A DNA stretch of 64,000 nucleotides. Source: Owenia fusiformis (taxonomy: Eukaryota > Annelida > Polychaeta > Sabellida > Oweniidae). Below are positions 24,667 to 37,883 of the stretch, piece by piece. Location of the stretch: the NCBI GenBank assembly GCA_903813345.2, contig CAIIXF020000010.1, positions 10,592,349 through 10,656,348 on the forward strand, written 5' to 3'. The stretch's first letter is position 1. The number at the start of each line of letters is the position of its first letter. Below the pieces are notes generated by a model. It worked only from the letters and a program-made list of their open reading frames with translations, searched no databases and was not told the DNA's origin. Made by a program: the position numbers and the translations under genes.

Positions 24667-24953
24667 CAAACATGGAACATAGGAGAATCTTATTCATATA
24701 GGATCTGCATTGAAAGCTTGCGATCTGCTAGATCAAGGAGAGAATCAATACATGTATTTAGAATATTTTTACAAATCCTGAGTCCTAACAGTATGTTAGG
24801 TTCTACCAAGTTAGAGCTCACAAGGGACAGATCAAATCTTAAAGTGTGATGGATTTAATGGCAACTCCACATTCAGAATTACTTTATTTATAAACAGTGT
24901 GGATTTTCTGTACCTCATGTAAATATACCAAATTTTAGATGTACAGTGAAACC

Positions 24954-25113
24954 TGCAAAGTGGATCACTTCTAGAAGTGGAACAGCTCTCTTAGTAGAAC
25001 AGAGTTCTTAGACCAACTGACTTTGTTTAAAAACAAACCTCTATAAGTGAACACCTCCCAAGTGGAACACTTTTAAGGACACCAAAAGTGTTCCACTTAG
25101 ACAGGTTTTACTG
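24954..25113. mobile_element. 160-bp TA-flanked MITE, CAGTAAAACC family
   Basis: TA|CAGTGAAACCTGC...AAGTGGA at the left and TCCACTT...AGACAGGTTTTACTG|TA at the right form imperfect inverted repeats of about 20 bp. It lies just 3' of the ABHD17 stop. Confidence 0.75.
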
Positions 25114-25315
25114 TATTTCATAAAGAATTATGTGAGAAATATAGAACATTGCCATGGCAATATCTACTCTTTTGAGAGTGGTGAATAAGTTTGTCTCACA
25201 CTCTTAAGATTGGTAATAAACCATTGAACTCCTGAGCCAATCAGAGGTGGTCATTGCTCAGTCATGATTTTCCATGTTCCATTGATTATTTTGTGGAGCT
25301 CTCTGATTGGTTTAA

Positions 25316-25661
25316 CCCTCATCCTTTTCTATCAAAATGGCAGAAAAGTGCAATTTTGTCCAACAAAATCAAAATCAATTTTCATTACTTAAGTGTTTTG
25401 AAAGTTTTGTCCATTAAAAAAGTTCATTTCCAACCTACTGTTCTTTCACTTTCACTATGAGGTAACTTTTAATCAAATTATCCATGACGATTTTTCTGAT
25501 TATCTTTGTGGAGATTTATTTATTATTTTGGTCAGTTTCTTTGAATCCCCCAATACCCGAGTAATTCATATTTTTTACTGCATTTAATGAAGTTTTTAGT
25601 TAAACAAGTTTTTCAAATATATTTAGAAGGTTTTATCAAAGGCCAATAAGGAGGATGAGGG
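25316..25661. mobile_element. piggyBac-type MITE with TTAA target duplication
   Basis: TTAA at 25312-25315 and 25662-25665 flank ends CCCTCATCC and GGATGAGGG. TTAA duplication with CCC/GGG ends is diagnostic of piggyBac-mobilised elements. The 346-bp interior has no transposase. Confidence 0.7.
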
Positions 25662-28600
25662 TTAAAACCAAACTGTAAAATCACTGATCATACTCAGAGG
25701 GTAGATTTCTTGTACTAGCCATGCTCAGGGTAGGTGGGATCTTAGACTAAGGGTGTCTCTTAGGTGTAATAAATAAAACAATCTTACAAGGAATATTTTC
25801 ATTAATCTCCTTGAATGTATAATGTAATACAAATCACATGAAGCAATATGCTTGGAGTCATGCATTCTTCGCTACATGTATCTTGATTTTATCTACATAA
25901 ACTTTATTTTATATTATCAAGAACAGTGCATCTACCATACCTAGCAACTCATTTTGACCAAAGTGGAGTCAGTATGACAAAGTTCATTTCAAGTTTATGT
26001 ATTTTTTCAATTATGACTTGTTTCAAGTACAACACCAGTTGGTCTAATATTTGTTAAATAAGTGACCAGGACTTGAGATATATTGATGTTTGACCACAAA
26101 TGTAATTTTTGTAGTATGAGGATGAAATGAAAGTCCATTATGTTTCATTAGCATACATTGGAATTAAAAGGAATCTACTTTTGACCTGATAAAAAGGTGC
26201 ATTATTTTCTGGGGAAGGGAGGTATCACCTCTGAAATATAACTCATTATGTGTTGACCCTGCGCACAGACGAGTTATGAAGATGAAGCTCTCTTTTAAGA
26301 AGTGAAGTTGAACAAGTGCAAAGGGTATTATGTGTTTGCATAGCATTGAAATATTTTCCTGGTCTCTTATGTGATGGCAAGCACATCCTCTGAGTAAAAA
26401 CATTGCAATTTGGTGTTTTTCTTAGGGTCCCATTGTGACCTGCTTGCATTTTCAGAATAATGGCATGTATATTGCATGTTGAAGTTATGAGAGCCTGGGG
26501 TATGAAACAGTTTGAATATACTGACAAGAAGGCATTCTCATGGAGAATAATTTTATGGAACATAGCCTTATTTGTTTTATCTTGGATTAATTTTATTGAA
26601 AGAGTCATATGTGAAGAAATACAAAGGATCACTTTTGTATTTAATAGTTTTCTCATTGAGACCAGTATGGTCCTTTTGTAGCCACATTAAAGTGCTATGT
26701 CAGCCATTCCTATTTATTGCCAAAGATGGGACATATTTTAGAGGGTTGATTTCATATTGATATTCTCATTAGTATGTGTTCACTGTCTCTGGAAACTAAG
26801 TATTGGTATTTTACGATCTCTTAGCATTCGTTCAGTGCAATCGTGCCTTAAGGTACACAATGAACGAAATGATTTTGAGAACTTTGGGTACTTCAGCAAA
26901 GTTACACTTGAGTAAATGTGCTACAGGGTTTATAGCTTCCTGGAAGTAATATCTCACATAAGATAAGACAACTTACTGCGTCCAAACCAATCATAGTTGA
27001 ATTAGTTCATCATAGTTGATCTCACTTCATTGAATACATTTAATAGTGATCACACCAACACTTTGTGATGACAGTAACTGAAGCTCTTAGCCCCGTAGCC
27101 AGGTGGGAGGGGGGGGGGTGTCGAGGGGTGCAGATATTCTTGAAAAGTGAACTCCCCTTGGTAAAATCTGGCTTCGGTCCTAACTCTGTAGCACGTTTTA
27201 ATCTAATGTTTTGTAATCACGGACTGATTATGGGTAAAGATACCAATAACGATATGCTCCTTAATAATTTAAGGCGTTATCTCAAATTTCACAATAAATT
27301 TTACACAGTCAATTATTTGCTAGACTACCCACCTACCCTTGTTAATGAAGTTGTTTTTGTGTAAAGTACAAATTCAGGCTTTGAATGAACTGAACAAACT
27401 ATGAGCGAAATTACCTTGCGTCCATTGTTTGAAGGTATAACACGCCCATAACTAACACTGTCTCATACTGTGGAGATGATACTGCATTAAGTTATGACTA
27501 TTAGTTACTAATAGTAGTTTTATTTTCAAGATTTTACATTTATTTCTGAAAACAAGTTTAAAACTTTTGCAATATCAATCCATATGGTCCCCGGGAACAG
27601 GTTATTGATGTGTTTCAGTGTTAATTAATAGAGCACAAAGCTCTTTGCAATATATATTGTAAATAAATGGATTTTGCAATGTAAAATTATTTCAACAAAT
27701 GGTAGTAATGTACTGTAGAAGCATGCGTGCCTAGTTTATAATTTGTATATATTTTGATTCATTCATTGTTGTCCAATTTTTGTTTGATTTCACCATTTTG
27801 ATAAGTGAGCATATTTGGTACTTTTATGCATTTGGATGTGCTAAAGCCTGATTGAAAGCAATGATGTAAATGATTTACTCTCTCTTTCTAAGAAACATGG
27901 ACCCCAAGAATGCACAATATTGAAAGATGAATATTTCTCGCAATTAGGCGATATCATTTGACAGAATATGTTTTCTGCTCAAAAAAAGACAAACAAACTT
28001 TTTTGCCTGAGTTTTGAACTCTTTAATGTACAATGTATGGTCCATATATTGCAATTTTTACTGACAACGTTCCAAAACATGAAATGTAAAATTGACCATT
28101 GAATGATGTGCAGTTTTCCGATTAGACAAAAAATTGTGACTATCTTCACCAGTACATACGTACCATGAGCCAAGTATTTGTTTAATGGGTCATATTAAAA
28201 GAAAGGCAAAGCTTTTTATTACAGCTGCAATGTATATACATGTGCAAGACAATGGATGCTTTAAACATGTCAGGATAACCTTTCCCATAATGCATTACAT
28301 TGTATATTGAACTAATGCATGATGGGATGTGTTATTCTGTGTTAAGCTCACAGTTCACTGTTACCATGACAAACTTAATGAAATAATATAACAAAACAGT
28401 TGTATTTTTGTAAATATTTATATAAAAAGTGTATAACTACAGCATGTGGATAAACTCAATCATTGCTCTTAAATAAGGAAATATCTTTGAATGGATCAAA
28501 ACATTGATTTTATCATCAATAGAATTATTTAAAGCATTTTTTATTATTGTCTTGATTATGTAGGTATTATTAACAGGAATTTAGAATGTTTTTGAATATT

Positions 28601-29342
28601 TATCGTTGCAGATCTAATATGATCTATTGAACAATGTCATGAAGAAAAACAGCAACTACTGAAATAACAAGTCCCACTGAACAAAATGTTTATCAAATTA
28701 CTTTTTATTTTAAACTTTACAAAATAGAAATAACCAATGCCATGACTTGACACCATATCATAAATTCTTTTTGAAGTAGAGGTTCTATTTCCACAATGCA
28801 TTAGCCCAGAAAATTTGGAGCAAATTAGATAACTGGTATTTATGTAAGCATAAGAAATTAATCTGAAAAATTGCTGCAGTTTTGAATTCAGCAGCCATCT
28901 GGAAAATATCTTCTTAAGCAGAGTTGTATGGCTGTTATGTGTGATGAAGGGATCAGTAGTAGGATCAAAGCAAAATCTGACAACCATTATTTGTGTTTTG
29001 AACAATTGTATCTTTATGAAAAAAGGCAGTCTTTTTGACTTAAGTCATCTTGAAGACTCTATAGGTTCCATATCCTTAAGGCACCATGATATTAAAGAAG
29101 CAATTCAGGCAACTGATATTTGTGGAATCAAAGATTTCATTTTATTTCATGAAGTATGACACATATTTTGAATTAAGCAGCTATATTGAAAATTCCTTCT
29201 GGAACAGAGGTCCTATGGTATTTCAGTTATTGCCCAAACAGAAGAATGAATTAACACACAGACTGATTCTTTATATTCCTCCTATACTTTGTTCGGTGGG
29301 ATAATTAGTGAATGAGTACAGGAATACAGTTAAAAGGGAATA

Positions 29343-29626
29343 CAGTAAAACAAGTTTTTGTGAATGCTGTTGGGACCAAATAAAAATGTTTAAAATATCC
29401 ACCTAATATGAGTTTCTGATAAAAAAAGGTAGAGGTCAATATCTCAAAATGGAGTGCAAAAAATGAGATGATAGCATATCTTCCTGTATTTTTATGTCAT
29501 GAACATATGAGGTCTATGCAACATTTATGGACAAAGGGGGAATATGAGTACAGTGATTCTAGCATTATACTTCAAATTTGGTAATTATGTGAACATGAGA
29601 GGTGTTCACTAAGACATGTTTTACTG
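29343..29626. mobile_element. TA-flanked MITE, CAGTAAAACC family
   Basis: TA|CAGTAAAACAAG at the left and GTGTTCACTAAGACATGTTT then TACTG|TA at the right. It has the same ends as the 19723 and 24954 elements. Confidence 0.65.
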
Positions 29627-29982
29627 TATTCTATTTTCATTAAACCTCATAGCTGATGTTTTACAACACTGTTTCAAATACTACACAAGATTAGGTTTTA
29701 ATTTTTTTTTCTATTTTTATCAATATATTATGTCCAAGTTAAGCCACAAAGCACATTGTCATTTGTTTGTATCATATTTCCTATTTGTTGTACAGTATAT
29801 AAACCGCTTATTCACTAAAAATAGACTATAAAAATGCATGTTAAATACTATACATAAATATTCTGAGTTTTGTTCTTTCTTTGTGACCACAAAGGGGTGT
29901 AGTAGAGATAGATATGTATTGCCATACCTCCTGCCGTTTAGTGTCTTACAAATATGTAACAATTTGAACAAAAGTGGCAGCA

Positions 29983-30793
29983 AAAAAGAATAGAGATATC
30001 TGACCAAAGGAGTGGTATCGATATGGAGAACTTTTTGAATACACGTTTCTCTTAAACCAGTCATAAAAAATCTAAAAATTTAACACATCGTCAATTTAAT
30101 GGTCATCTTTTGAATGGTAACAATATAATTTGAAAAATATATATATACTTTCATCTATATTGTTTTAGAAAACACATCAAACACTTGTTTTGTTCTTTGT
30201 ATCATGTTTCCAGAGTGAAATGAAACATCTTTCCGAACCTCATTGGAACAAAACGACATAAACACAACATGTTTAGGTCTCTCAATATTGTAATTGTACA
30301 AAGGAAATTTTGGTTGATTTTAAAAAAGTATCTTGTTAATGAAATAAAAGGTTTATCTTGATTTTTATCTATTTTGGGGGGATTTTGTTTTAATTTTTTG
30401 AATACTTTTTTAAAATCAACCAAAAATTCCTTTGTTTAACTATAATATTGAGAGGTCTAAAAACATGTTGTATATGCTATTTTGTTCCAACAAGGTTCGG
30501 AAAGACATTTTATTTCATTCTCAAGAATTGGTAGAAAGGAGCAAAAACAATTGCACTAAAAAACAAAAAAATGTTAACAAAAAAACAGTTATATCAAATA
30601 TTTCTAAATATTTTAGCATTCAATTGTTGTCAATCAGTGTTTTTTTACAGAATGTTTTCAATGATTGGTTTAAGAGAAAAACATTGTTGATTTCAGTTCT
30701 CCATATCGATACCACTCCTTTGGATATTATTTAAGATGCAGAAATGTCAAATGGTCTTGAAATGTTGCCCTCAACTCATCTCTATTCTTTTAA
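29983..30793. mobile_element. Palindromic foldback-like element
   Basis: The left arm (AAAAGAATAGAGATATCTGA onward, with GGAGTGGTATCGATATGGAG and TTCCGAACCTCATTGGAACA) pairs with the right arm (TTGTTCCAACAAGGTTCGGA, CTCCATATCGATACCACTCC, ATCTCTATTCTTTT). Arms are about 340 bp and meet around a loop of 70-80 bp near 30330-30405. The right arm has about 50 extra bases near its outer end. I see no coding content. Confidence 0.7.
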
Positions 30794-31005
30794 AGGGAGA
30801 CTGCATACTTTTCAGTGTTCATAAGCTAAGTAAAAACTTATATTTCATTGTCCCAGTTGTTCATGATATGGATACTCGAACTTTCATTTGATACCAATGA
30901 TAAATCATAAAATATTCTCATATCTGTCAAAATTTTATCATTTTTTAATCATTTCCAACACCAGATGGTGAAGATATAGGTCTTCATGTAAGCCATCATA
31001 AAGTA

Positions 31006-31363
31006 CTGTAGAATGGGTTAATTTGGCAGTTTTGACATTGTTGCCATATTGGCGGCCATTTAATTTGGCGAACTCCAGGGCTTGGACATTGCTCTGATGT
31101 CACAGCTTCCATATAAACTATTCCTTTAATTCAACTACTATATCTGGTAATCTATTAAGGAAGCGACTCCCCTGAGCCAATTTGGAAGTGACATGTTCTG
31201 ATTATTACCCTTATCATTTTCAGATTTTGTAAAAACCAAAACATAAGTGACTTTTAAAACACACTATACAAATTTCCTGGGGATCCTTTTTAAATTTTGG
31301 CGCAGATGTAAATTGGTGATTTTCGCCAAATTAAAGCAGGTGCCAAATTAACCCAGTCTACAG
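31006..31363. mobile_element. TA-flanked MITE with GGGTTAATTTGGC ends
   Basis: TA|CTGTAGAATGGGTTAATTTG and CAAATTAACCCAGTCTACAG|TA are near-perfect inverted repeats. The interior contains further TTTGGC/GCCAAA motifs. Confidence 0.7.
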
Positions 31364-32344
31364 TACCTAGAAAGTATTGACTAAACAGATATTATTATAG
31401 ACATAAAGGTAAAGTCCACTCCAGTTGCATCTTGTGATTGTGTCCTAAGCTGAACACTCGTCAATTCAGGGGAAATACATTAATTTTCAAATGCATGAAG
31501 TCAAATTATCTGTACATATACATATTTAAAAATTAAAACCTAGCAAACATCGTCATCTTTTTTTGTGTTGAATAAATTAAGATTAGTTGAAAAGTGAAAA
31601 ATTATAATTAACTTACACACGCAGAAAAGTAGCTCTGAGCAAAGATTTTTTACCAATAATACAGAAATAAACAAAATAAATAGTTCTTTTAAAATTAGGC
31701 CAACAATATTTCAATTGGACCTGTAAACCCAAAATCTGGCTAATCTGACATCTCCCAATCTGAACACTTTTCAGTCCAATTTTTTCTAGCAATTGACTCC
31801 CATGAAATGTGAACACCTCCCAGGATGAACAGAGAACAGTCATACTTGAAATATTAACCTGTCTAATCTGAACACTTTTTAACAAATATCACACATGTTG
31901 CTCACAAAATTGCTCAAATATCATCATCTTTCTAACATGACTAATTTCATTTCAATTAGATTTTCAGATAATAATACTGCCATAAAGCTATGTGATCAAT
32001 AGAACTATAAACATTTACTGAAAATGTGTTCATATCTCCTCAAAATGCAGAATCTCCCGAATGCAAAAACCTTGAAAAGTGAAGACCTCCTAATTAGTAC
32101 ACTAAATAGCATAATTTAGAGTCCTTAAAATTTATCTATGAAATACAAATATTAAAGATGTTTTTGCTTATCTAACAACAAATAAAGCAGGTTTGTTTTT
32201 CGAGCCTCAAATCATGACTTCTTACTACTTCGCTGTAAATGTATATATTAATTGTACACATTGTTCCCAATAAGTTGGTTGGTTCACTGTCTTGGCACAT
32301 CTTTGTTGATTCATCATACTAAGACAGACGTGACACAATCTCTT

Positions 32345-32655
32345 GTATTACATACCTAGCGAAGCATTTGTATGGAAGTCAATGGGAAAGTTAGCGAGCT
32401 ATATCCACCGATATTGCCCGATTACCCCGATATAGCCCGCTTACCTCGTTTTGATATTAGATTTCTTTAATAACCATGATAATATCATGACGTCACGTCA
32501 TTGATACAAAGTAACCATGGGAACAAAGGCATGTAATACATCAGTTATGTCACTATGACGTGAAATATGCCTTCGTTCTTGCCCAAATATAGAGCCTCCC
32601 AAGGTCGGCCTATATTGGGAGAACTCAGGCATATTTCACGTCATAGTGACATAAC
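32345..32655. repeat. Two-module palindromic repeat, copy 1
   Basis: Module 1 runs from GTATTACATAC (32345) to its inverse GCATGTAATAC (ending 32539) and includes AGCGAAGCATTTGTATGGAA and a TGACGTCACGTCA motif. Module 2 (32544-32655) is a hairpin with a 28-bp perfect stem beginning GTTATGTCACTATGACG. A related copy lies at 62116-62439. Confidence 0.75.
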
Positions 32656-32685
32656 CTCTAAATATTGCATATAGCTATTTATAAT

Positions 32686-33892
32686 TCAATATCTGCCATC
32701 TCTGTCATTCTTGTCATAACTACGACTTCGCTCCCTTTTCCTTTTCTTCTTGTGACATTCCCTACTTCTCTCTCTACTTCTATGACGCCTATGTTCTCTG
32801 TCACGGCTTTTACTCCTATGTCTCTCACGATAACTTCTATCTCTGCTTCTTGATCGTCTAGAAGAACCCTCAGTTTTAGGCTCTTGCTTTACTTCAGTCT
32901 GATTTTGAGCTAATATTGGTGCTTTAAATGGTCGAACTTTGCCACCAAAACGTAATTGACCAGATTCTTTGTTACCACCAAATCCTCCACCAAGTCTTCT
33001 TGGTACCCAACCTTTCATGTTCCTCTCGTGTTCAAACTCAGTGATAATCTCATGATTATCTAAAAGACTTTTATGTGCATGTTTCTGAGCCATATTTGCA
33101 TCTTTTGCATCGTTATATTCGACAAAAGCATAACATTTTGAGAATTGAGTCACAATGTCTCTTACTAGACGTAAGTGTTTGATGTCTCCGTAACTGGAGA
33201 AGAAGGCTCTGAGTGAGATTTCATCTGTGTCAGGATTGAGCCTGAAAAATAACAAATATTGACATGTATTTGTTATTCGAACATGACAAGTGATGTCCCC
33301 AGCATTAAAGCAAGTGGGCGCAGCACCCAACTGAGATTTTGAAAATCAGCTTGCACCCACCTGAAAATCCATTTGCACCCACTTGAAAATGAGAAAAATC
33401 ATGAAAAATTGGCATGTTTTGACCAATTTTGAGCTGCATTGTGAAAATGAGAATTTGCATCCACCTGAGAAAAAATGCTGTGGAGATAACTGATGACTGT
33501 ATTCACCCCTTCTTTAAAATGTAAAGAAAGTCAATATTTCACCTGGTATTTATTTGTTGAATCTGTTGGCGAATGATTTTAATATTTTAATTAGCAAGAT
33601 CACTCATATTGACATTTACTCCTATGCTGATCAAGTGCCTCACTGCAGGGGTGTAGCCAGGAACTAAGAAAATATAACCCATCGGTGCCTGGCTGCACCC
33701 ATGACACTGTCAATGTATTTCTTACCTCCCTACGAATATGGTATGATCTGGTTCACCCTTCACTTGAAGGTTGGGCTTATATTTTGCTCTAATGGCCCGT
33801 GTTATACCATTATCATGTGGTATTTCATCTGTGCCATCTATACTACCAATCTTTAGAGGATCATAGACTGTAGCCAGATTCCATGCATCCAT
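32686..33892 (-). CDS. SNRNP35: U11/U12 small nuclear ribonucleoprotein 35 kDa protein
   Basis: This protein belongs to the U11/U12 di-snRNP, which recognises U12-type introns in the minor spliceosome. Two exons, 33726-33892 and 32686-33241, are joined by a GTAAG...TTTTTCAG intron of 484 bp and give 240 aa. The start MDAWNLATVYDPLKIGSIDG is the family's conserved N-terminus. An RRM follows, with RNP2 IFVGRL (52-57) and RNP1 KCYAFVEY (91-98). Next come the diagnostic KGWVPRRLGGGFGG and SGQLRFGGKVRPF, and an Arg/Ser/Glu/His-rich basic tail (about 183-240) as in RS-type splicing proteins. The family's signature residues are intact. Length is close to the human protein as I recall it (about 246 aa). 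Confidence 0.95.
33242..33725 (-). other. SNRNP35 intron
   Basis: Contains a low-copy repeat with TTGCACCCACCTGAAAAT-type direct repeats (33300-33480). It also has a 59-bp palindromic piece at 33646-33704 (CAGGGGTGTAGCCAGG...CCTGGCTGCACCCATG), flanked by CACTG on the left and, after one extra base, on the right. Confidence 0.55.
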
Positions 33893-35004
33893 TGTGGCTC
33901 TAGATGCTATACGTTTCCTGATGAGATAACAGCTTGTTGAAACATTGACCTATAAAACTGGAGAGGAAAGAAAGGAAAATTAATATTAAGCCAAAGATGC
34001 CAGATTTGTTGAGGTTGGGCCCATGGGATGAAGGATTATTATTTACATTTCCATCAAACAAAAAAGGGTGTTTTGGAAGACAACGGGGCGTTTTGGTCAA
34101 TTTCGAACAGTTGCGTACGACTTTTCAGAATACCTGCGTTTAATGTAATAAATATGTTGATGCAGTGATGGACGGTTGTAATGGGTGTCCTTGCACAGAA
34201 TATGGGGGAGAGTGATAGAAGAACTGGCAAGATTTTGAGGCTTTTGGTTGAAATCTCTGAAAATTTGCATCTTCTCACATCTGGGGACCAAAATGCCGCT
34301 TAAACGAGGGACTCTGTACACAAAAGTAATGTCTCGACTGAAAGGTATCTCTGTAAAGGTTTTAATGGGACAAGTTTGAAGAAAAACAGTGAAGTTTTAG
34401 ACTCACAATCATTGATTTTCCAAAGACAGGGTAGGTTTGAAATTCAAATTAATGGTTTTGCGGGGCATTTTGGTTTCGATACGCCCCAAAAAGTCAAATA
34501 ATGGAAGCATGAAGACATTTACGGACCTTACATGAAAGATCCAAACCTAATTTTTATCCATTGTGGTGTAACGGAGATTGTGAATTTCACCAGTATATTG
34601 ACAAATGTTTGGAAGGACTTTGAAAGTAAACGTCATATCATATCAATATTGTGGTGTAGAAAGCCCATGCTTCGGCAAATGGGGTAACTTTGACACCTAG
34701 CTGTTAATTTGTTCTAATTTCTGATGTAGAGGGAAGTTTTTTTTGTCTCGCACGGATCGAGCTCTTGCGAGAATATAATTTTTCCAGAAATAAAACATGG
34801 CGGGAAATGGAATTCTAAATTATAATAAGAATGTGTTGAAGTTACCCCATTTGTTATGTCGACATTCCCCCACATGTCGACCTTACATCCCTTTGCCTTA
34901 ATCGTGGTTAATAAGGAAATAATCCACAATCATTTGTCCTGGCCTCCTCATCAATCAATTATCACCTAGTATAGGCCCCTATATAAATACGAAGTGTCTG
35001 TAGT

Positions 35005-36950
35005 ACCTTAAAATTTAAGGCTCTTTAGCCAAAATGCTAAAGAGCCTTAAAATTTAAGGCTATTTAGCTGTGAACATAGTGTTTTGGCTAGAGAGCCTTT
35101 GTGTTTATAATCCGTGTTTATATTGTTTTTTATTGAAGTTTTCGTCATCTAAACAATAAAACAACACTCTCGAAAGTTTTTCAACCCAGAATGCCACTTA
35201 GAAATTCCACACATGTATATCACTAAAGAGTTGCAAAAATTTACTCTAATCATGGAAAAACACTCTGGTATAGTGGTGAGGGTGCTCGCTATCCACTTCT
35301 GCGGCGTGGGTTCGATTCCCGGACGGAGCACTTTTTATTTTAATAACAAGCCGGAAGTTTGTTCTCTGAGGTCCGGAAATTATGTACACAATTTTTTCTA
35401 GAATTCTTGAGCTTGCTCCATCGCTCAATCATCAATGTTTAATGATATTAATCACTTGTATTGGTTTTGCTATAGTCAAGAGAATACAGGGAATCCCATT
35501 TTATGATGGCAAAAAGTATGATGAAGACCTGGGGATGAAAAAGGATCTTGTTTCTGTCTAGATCAGCACATCTTGACGCAGTTTATCGTGAATGCAGGGA
35601 CATCATGCCAGGGACATCACAGAATTCACTTCCAAATCTATTGCCCATTAGATTTCAATGCTGATTTTAGAATTTTTCACGTGACGAGATACATGTATTT
35701 TTGCATAATATTTGCCTCACAAGTGAGAATTTAAGCACATCGATGAGAGAGCCCAAAGAAAATTTACAGTACAAGAGGTGAACTGTCGAGGAAACACCAG
35801 GAGAAAACAGCATTTTTATCCTAGCCTCCAATCCATCAATAAATGTCTATACATCAAAATCTTTACTAAACGGACGTTGCGATATATAGTGGATAAAATA
35901 GTAAAAAATAACATTTTTCTGGCTATATACGTGATTGCCTGGTCTTACACCTTCTCTGGTGAACCAGGTCCGTAACGGACCGTCCGTTCATAATCGATGT
36001 TTGAACCTTAAAAAAGCCAAATTTAGACTGAGGATTGAAAAGCTTCTTTTATTTCTCTCGGTAGACCGGAAGTAAATTCATGAATCGAGCAAAAAGTGAC
36101 AATGCTGATTTCAATGCTGTTTTTAGGATTTTCCATCTGACAAGATATTTTTTCAAAACTTTTTGCAAAAACTTCCGCTCAAAAGTCTGTTATGTATCAA
36201 CGATTTTAGGCTAGCATCAAAGTCATCAATAAATGTGACTCTCAGACATTTTTACGTGATTGCCTGGTCTTACACCTTCTATGGTGACCCTTTTTTCGAT
36301 ATATGCATAAAGGTCCATTCAAAGTCAACGTTTGAACCTTTAAAAAGCCAAATTTAGACTGAGGATTGAAAAGGTTTTAGAACGTTTATTTTTCCCGGTA
36401 GACCGGAAGTAAATTTATGAGTCGAGTAAAAAGTGATAATGTTCTGTTTATGAAGTGGGGAAGTCAAAACAGTACTAATAGAAGTCATAGTAATTAGTAA
36501 GCATTCAAAGATTATTTAAAACCATTTAAAATTAAATTGACGGCAAAATTGAATTGACTGAAATCTTAATTTTCTTCTTCATCTTCTTTGCGGACCTCAG
36601 AGAAGACACTTCCGGTTTAATAATCAGTGATTTTATCGATCAAAAAATATTTCTTTTTGAATTTGTCCGATATCTGCTAGTATGGTATGTATATTTGTGC
36701 TGATTTGTTAAATTACAAAATAGGTTGGGTATAGAATATGTCAAACACGTTCGATCTTGTCCCAGAAGCAATATTTCGTCATTTCTGTCGCCTGGAATTC
36801 CTTTAAGGCTCTCTAGCAGAATTGGCTATCAAAATGCTAAAGAACCTTAAAATTTAAGGCTCTTTAGCCAAAATGCTAAAGAACCTTAAAATTTAAGGCT
36901 CTTTAGCATTTTGGCTAGAGAGCCTTAAATTTTAAGGCTCTCCAGGCGCG
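35005..36950. mobile_element. Foldback-like composite element with GGCTCTTTAGC palindromes
   Basis: Both ends are arrays of short palindromes, TTAAGGCTCTTTAGCC and GCTAAAGAGCCTTAA (35005-35100 and 36805-36945). Further in, CCGGAAGTTTGTTCTCTGAG (about 35352) is the inverse of CTCAGAGAAGACACTTCCGG (about 36597). The core holds a diverged tandem duplication of about 400 bp (35680-36080 and 36110-36430), sharing CGTGATTGCCTGGTCTTACA and GCCAAATTTAGACTGAGGAT. Confidence 0.65.
35258..35337 (+). pseudogene. tRNA-like sequence with pol III boxes
   Basis: An A-box-like TGGTATAGTGG (from 35266) and a perfect B box GGTTCGATTCC (from 35309) are spaced as in a tRNA gene, and a T-run follows directly at 35332-35336. 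The T-arm pairs at four of five positions, but the two flanks do not form a seven-base acceptor stem. This is therefore a tRNA-derived (SINE-head) or decayed tRNA sequence, not a functional tRNA. Confidence 0.5.
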
Positions 36951-37883
36951 GCCATATAAATATAATCGAACAATACGTGCTGCACAGCAATATTCTATTA
37001 TATGAAATGAATAAGGACAATACATACCATTCGTGCCGATATATCTATCCAGTTATCACATTGTATTCTGATATGCAAACTGAATTATAACATAATCAAG
37101 AGAATATCTCTTACTTTCTAAAAAATCCATCCGGGTTTGACAAAAAGAGCATATAGTTACAATCACGAAATTCGCATCAGGTTTTGAAAACTTGACAATA
37201 GTTAGTATATTTGCTGCTAGGAGTCCATTATAAATCTTCATTTATAATATTTATATTATAGATAGTAGCAGACAACTCTATCAATTGGTTTTAAGAGAAA
37301 TTAGCCAATCTTTTAATATCGTGATACGCTCGTCGTCGTCACCCAACTCTGCCCGGTAAGATTTTTAAAATCCTAAATGTGTAGCCTATATAGCTTCTAA
37401 ATGTACTTATACGTTATGATATAACTGAGTTATATCTAGCTAATGTTTTCGAAATAATTGTTATATATTTGTACGAATATGGATGGTTATTTACCATTGT
37501 AAAAGCACGAAATGGTAATAATGAATCAATTATCGCCCACAGTATGGGTCGAATCACTTTTGTGCGCCAATCAAACCTAAAGAATAAGCAATCAAAGGAC
37601 TAAAGTGCAATTTATATGGAAAAATACTTTATATGTTAGATGAAAAACGATTGTTTATCTTGCATTGTTTGTAATTAGGCTAACAACACGACACGTAATA
37701 ACCTCTTATAGAGTCAATACGTCTATTTCCAAACACCCCCATCAAAAAATGTAGTTAGCTTGGCTGTACTGCACATCTGTAGAATAATTTTATATATGTT
37801 ATGTGAATTAGATGCTGTAAAATGTATTTGCAGAAAAAAATTCCGATAAATTGTCAAAAAATCTGGGTTATACCACTTAACTA

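Larger units (their letters stand above)
24667..32685. other. Intergenic region between ABHD17 and SNRNP35 (convergent 3' ends)
   Basis: The genes on either side converge, so both 3' UTRs start here. Identified contents are TA-flanked MITEs (24954-25113, 29343-29626, 31006-31363), a TTAA-flanked MITE (25316-25661), a palindromic foldback element (29983-30793) and a two-module palindromic repeat (32345-32655). The stretches 25700-29300 and 31400-32300 hold only short AT-rich frames without motifs, plus fragments of TGAACAC-type MITE sequence (31700-32100). Confidence 0.6.

Noticed and set aside
26246-26656. 136-residue minus-strand frame
   Set aside because: It overlaps other frames of similar length on both strands, its composition looks random, and no motif or splice context was found.
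33646-33704. Fourth 5-bp-duplication element
   Set aside because: The CACTG flanks are off by one base and the element would be only 59 bp. This is too weak to group with the other three.
35258-35337. Functional tRNA gene
   Set aside because: The A and B boxes and a T-run are present, but the acceptor stem does not pair and the anticodon arm is unconvincing.
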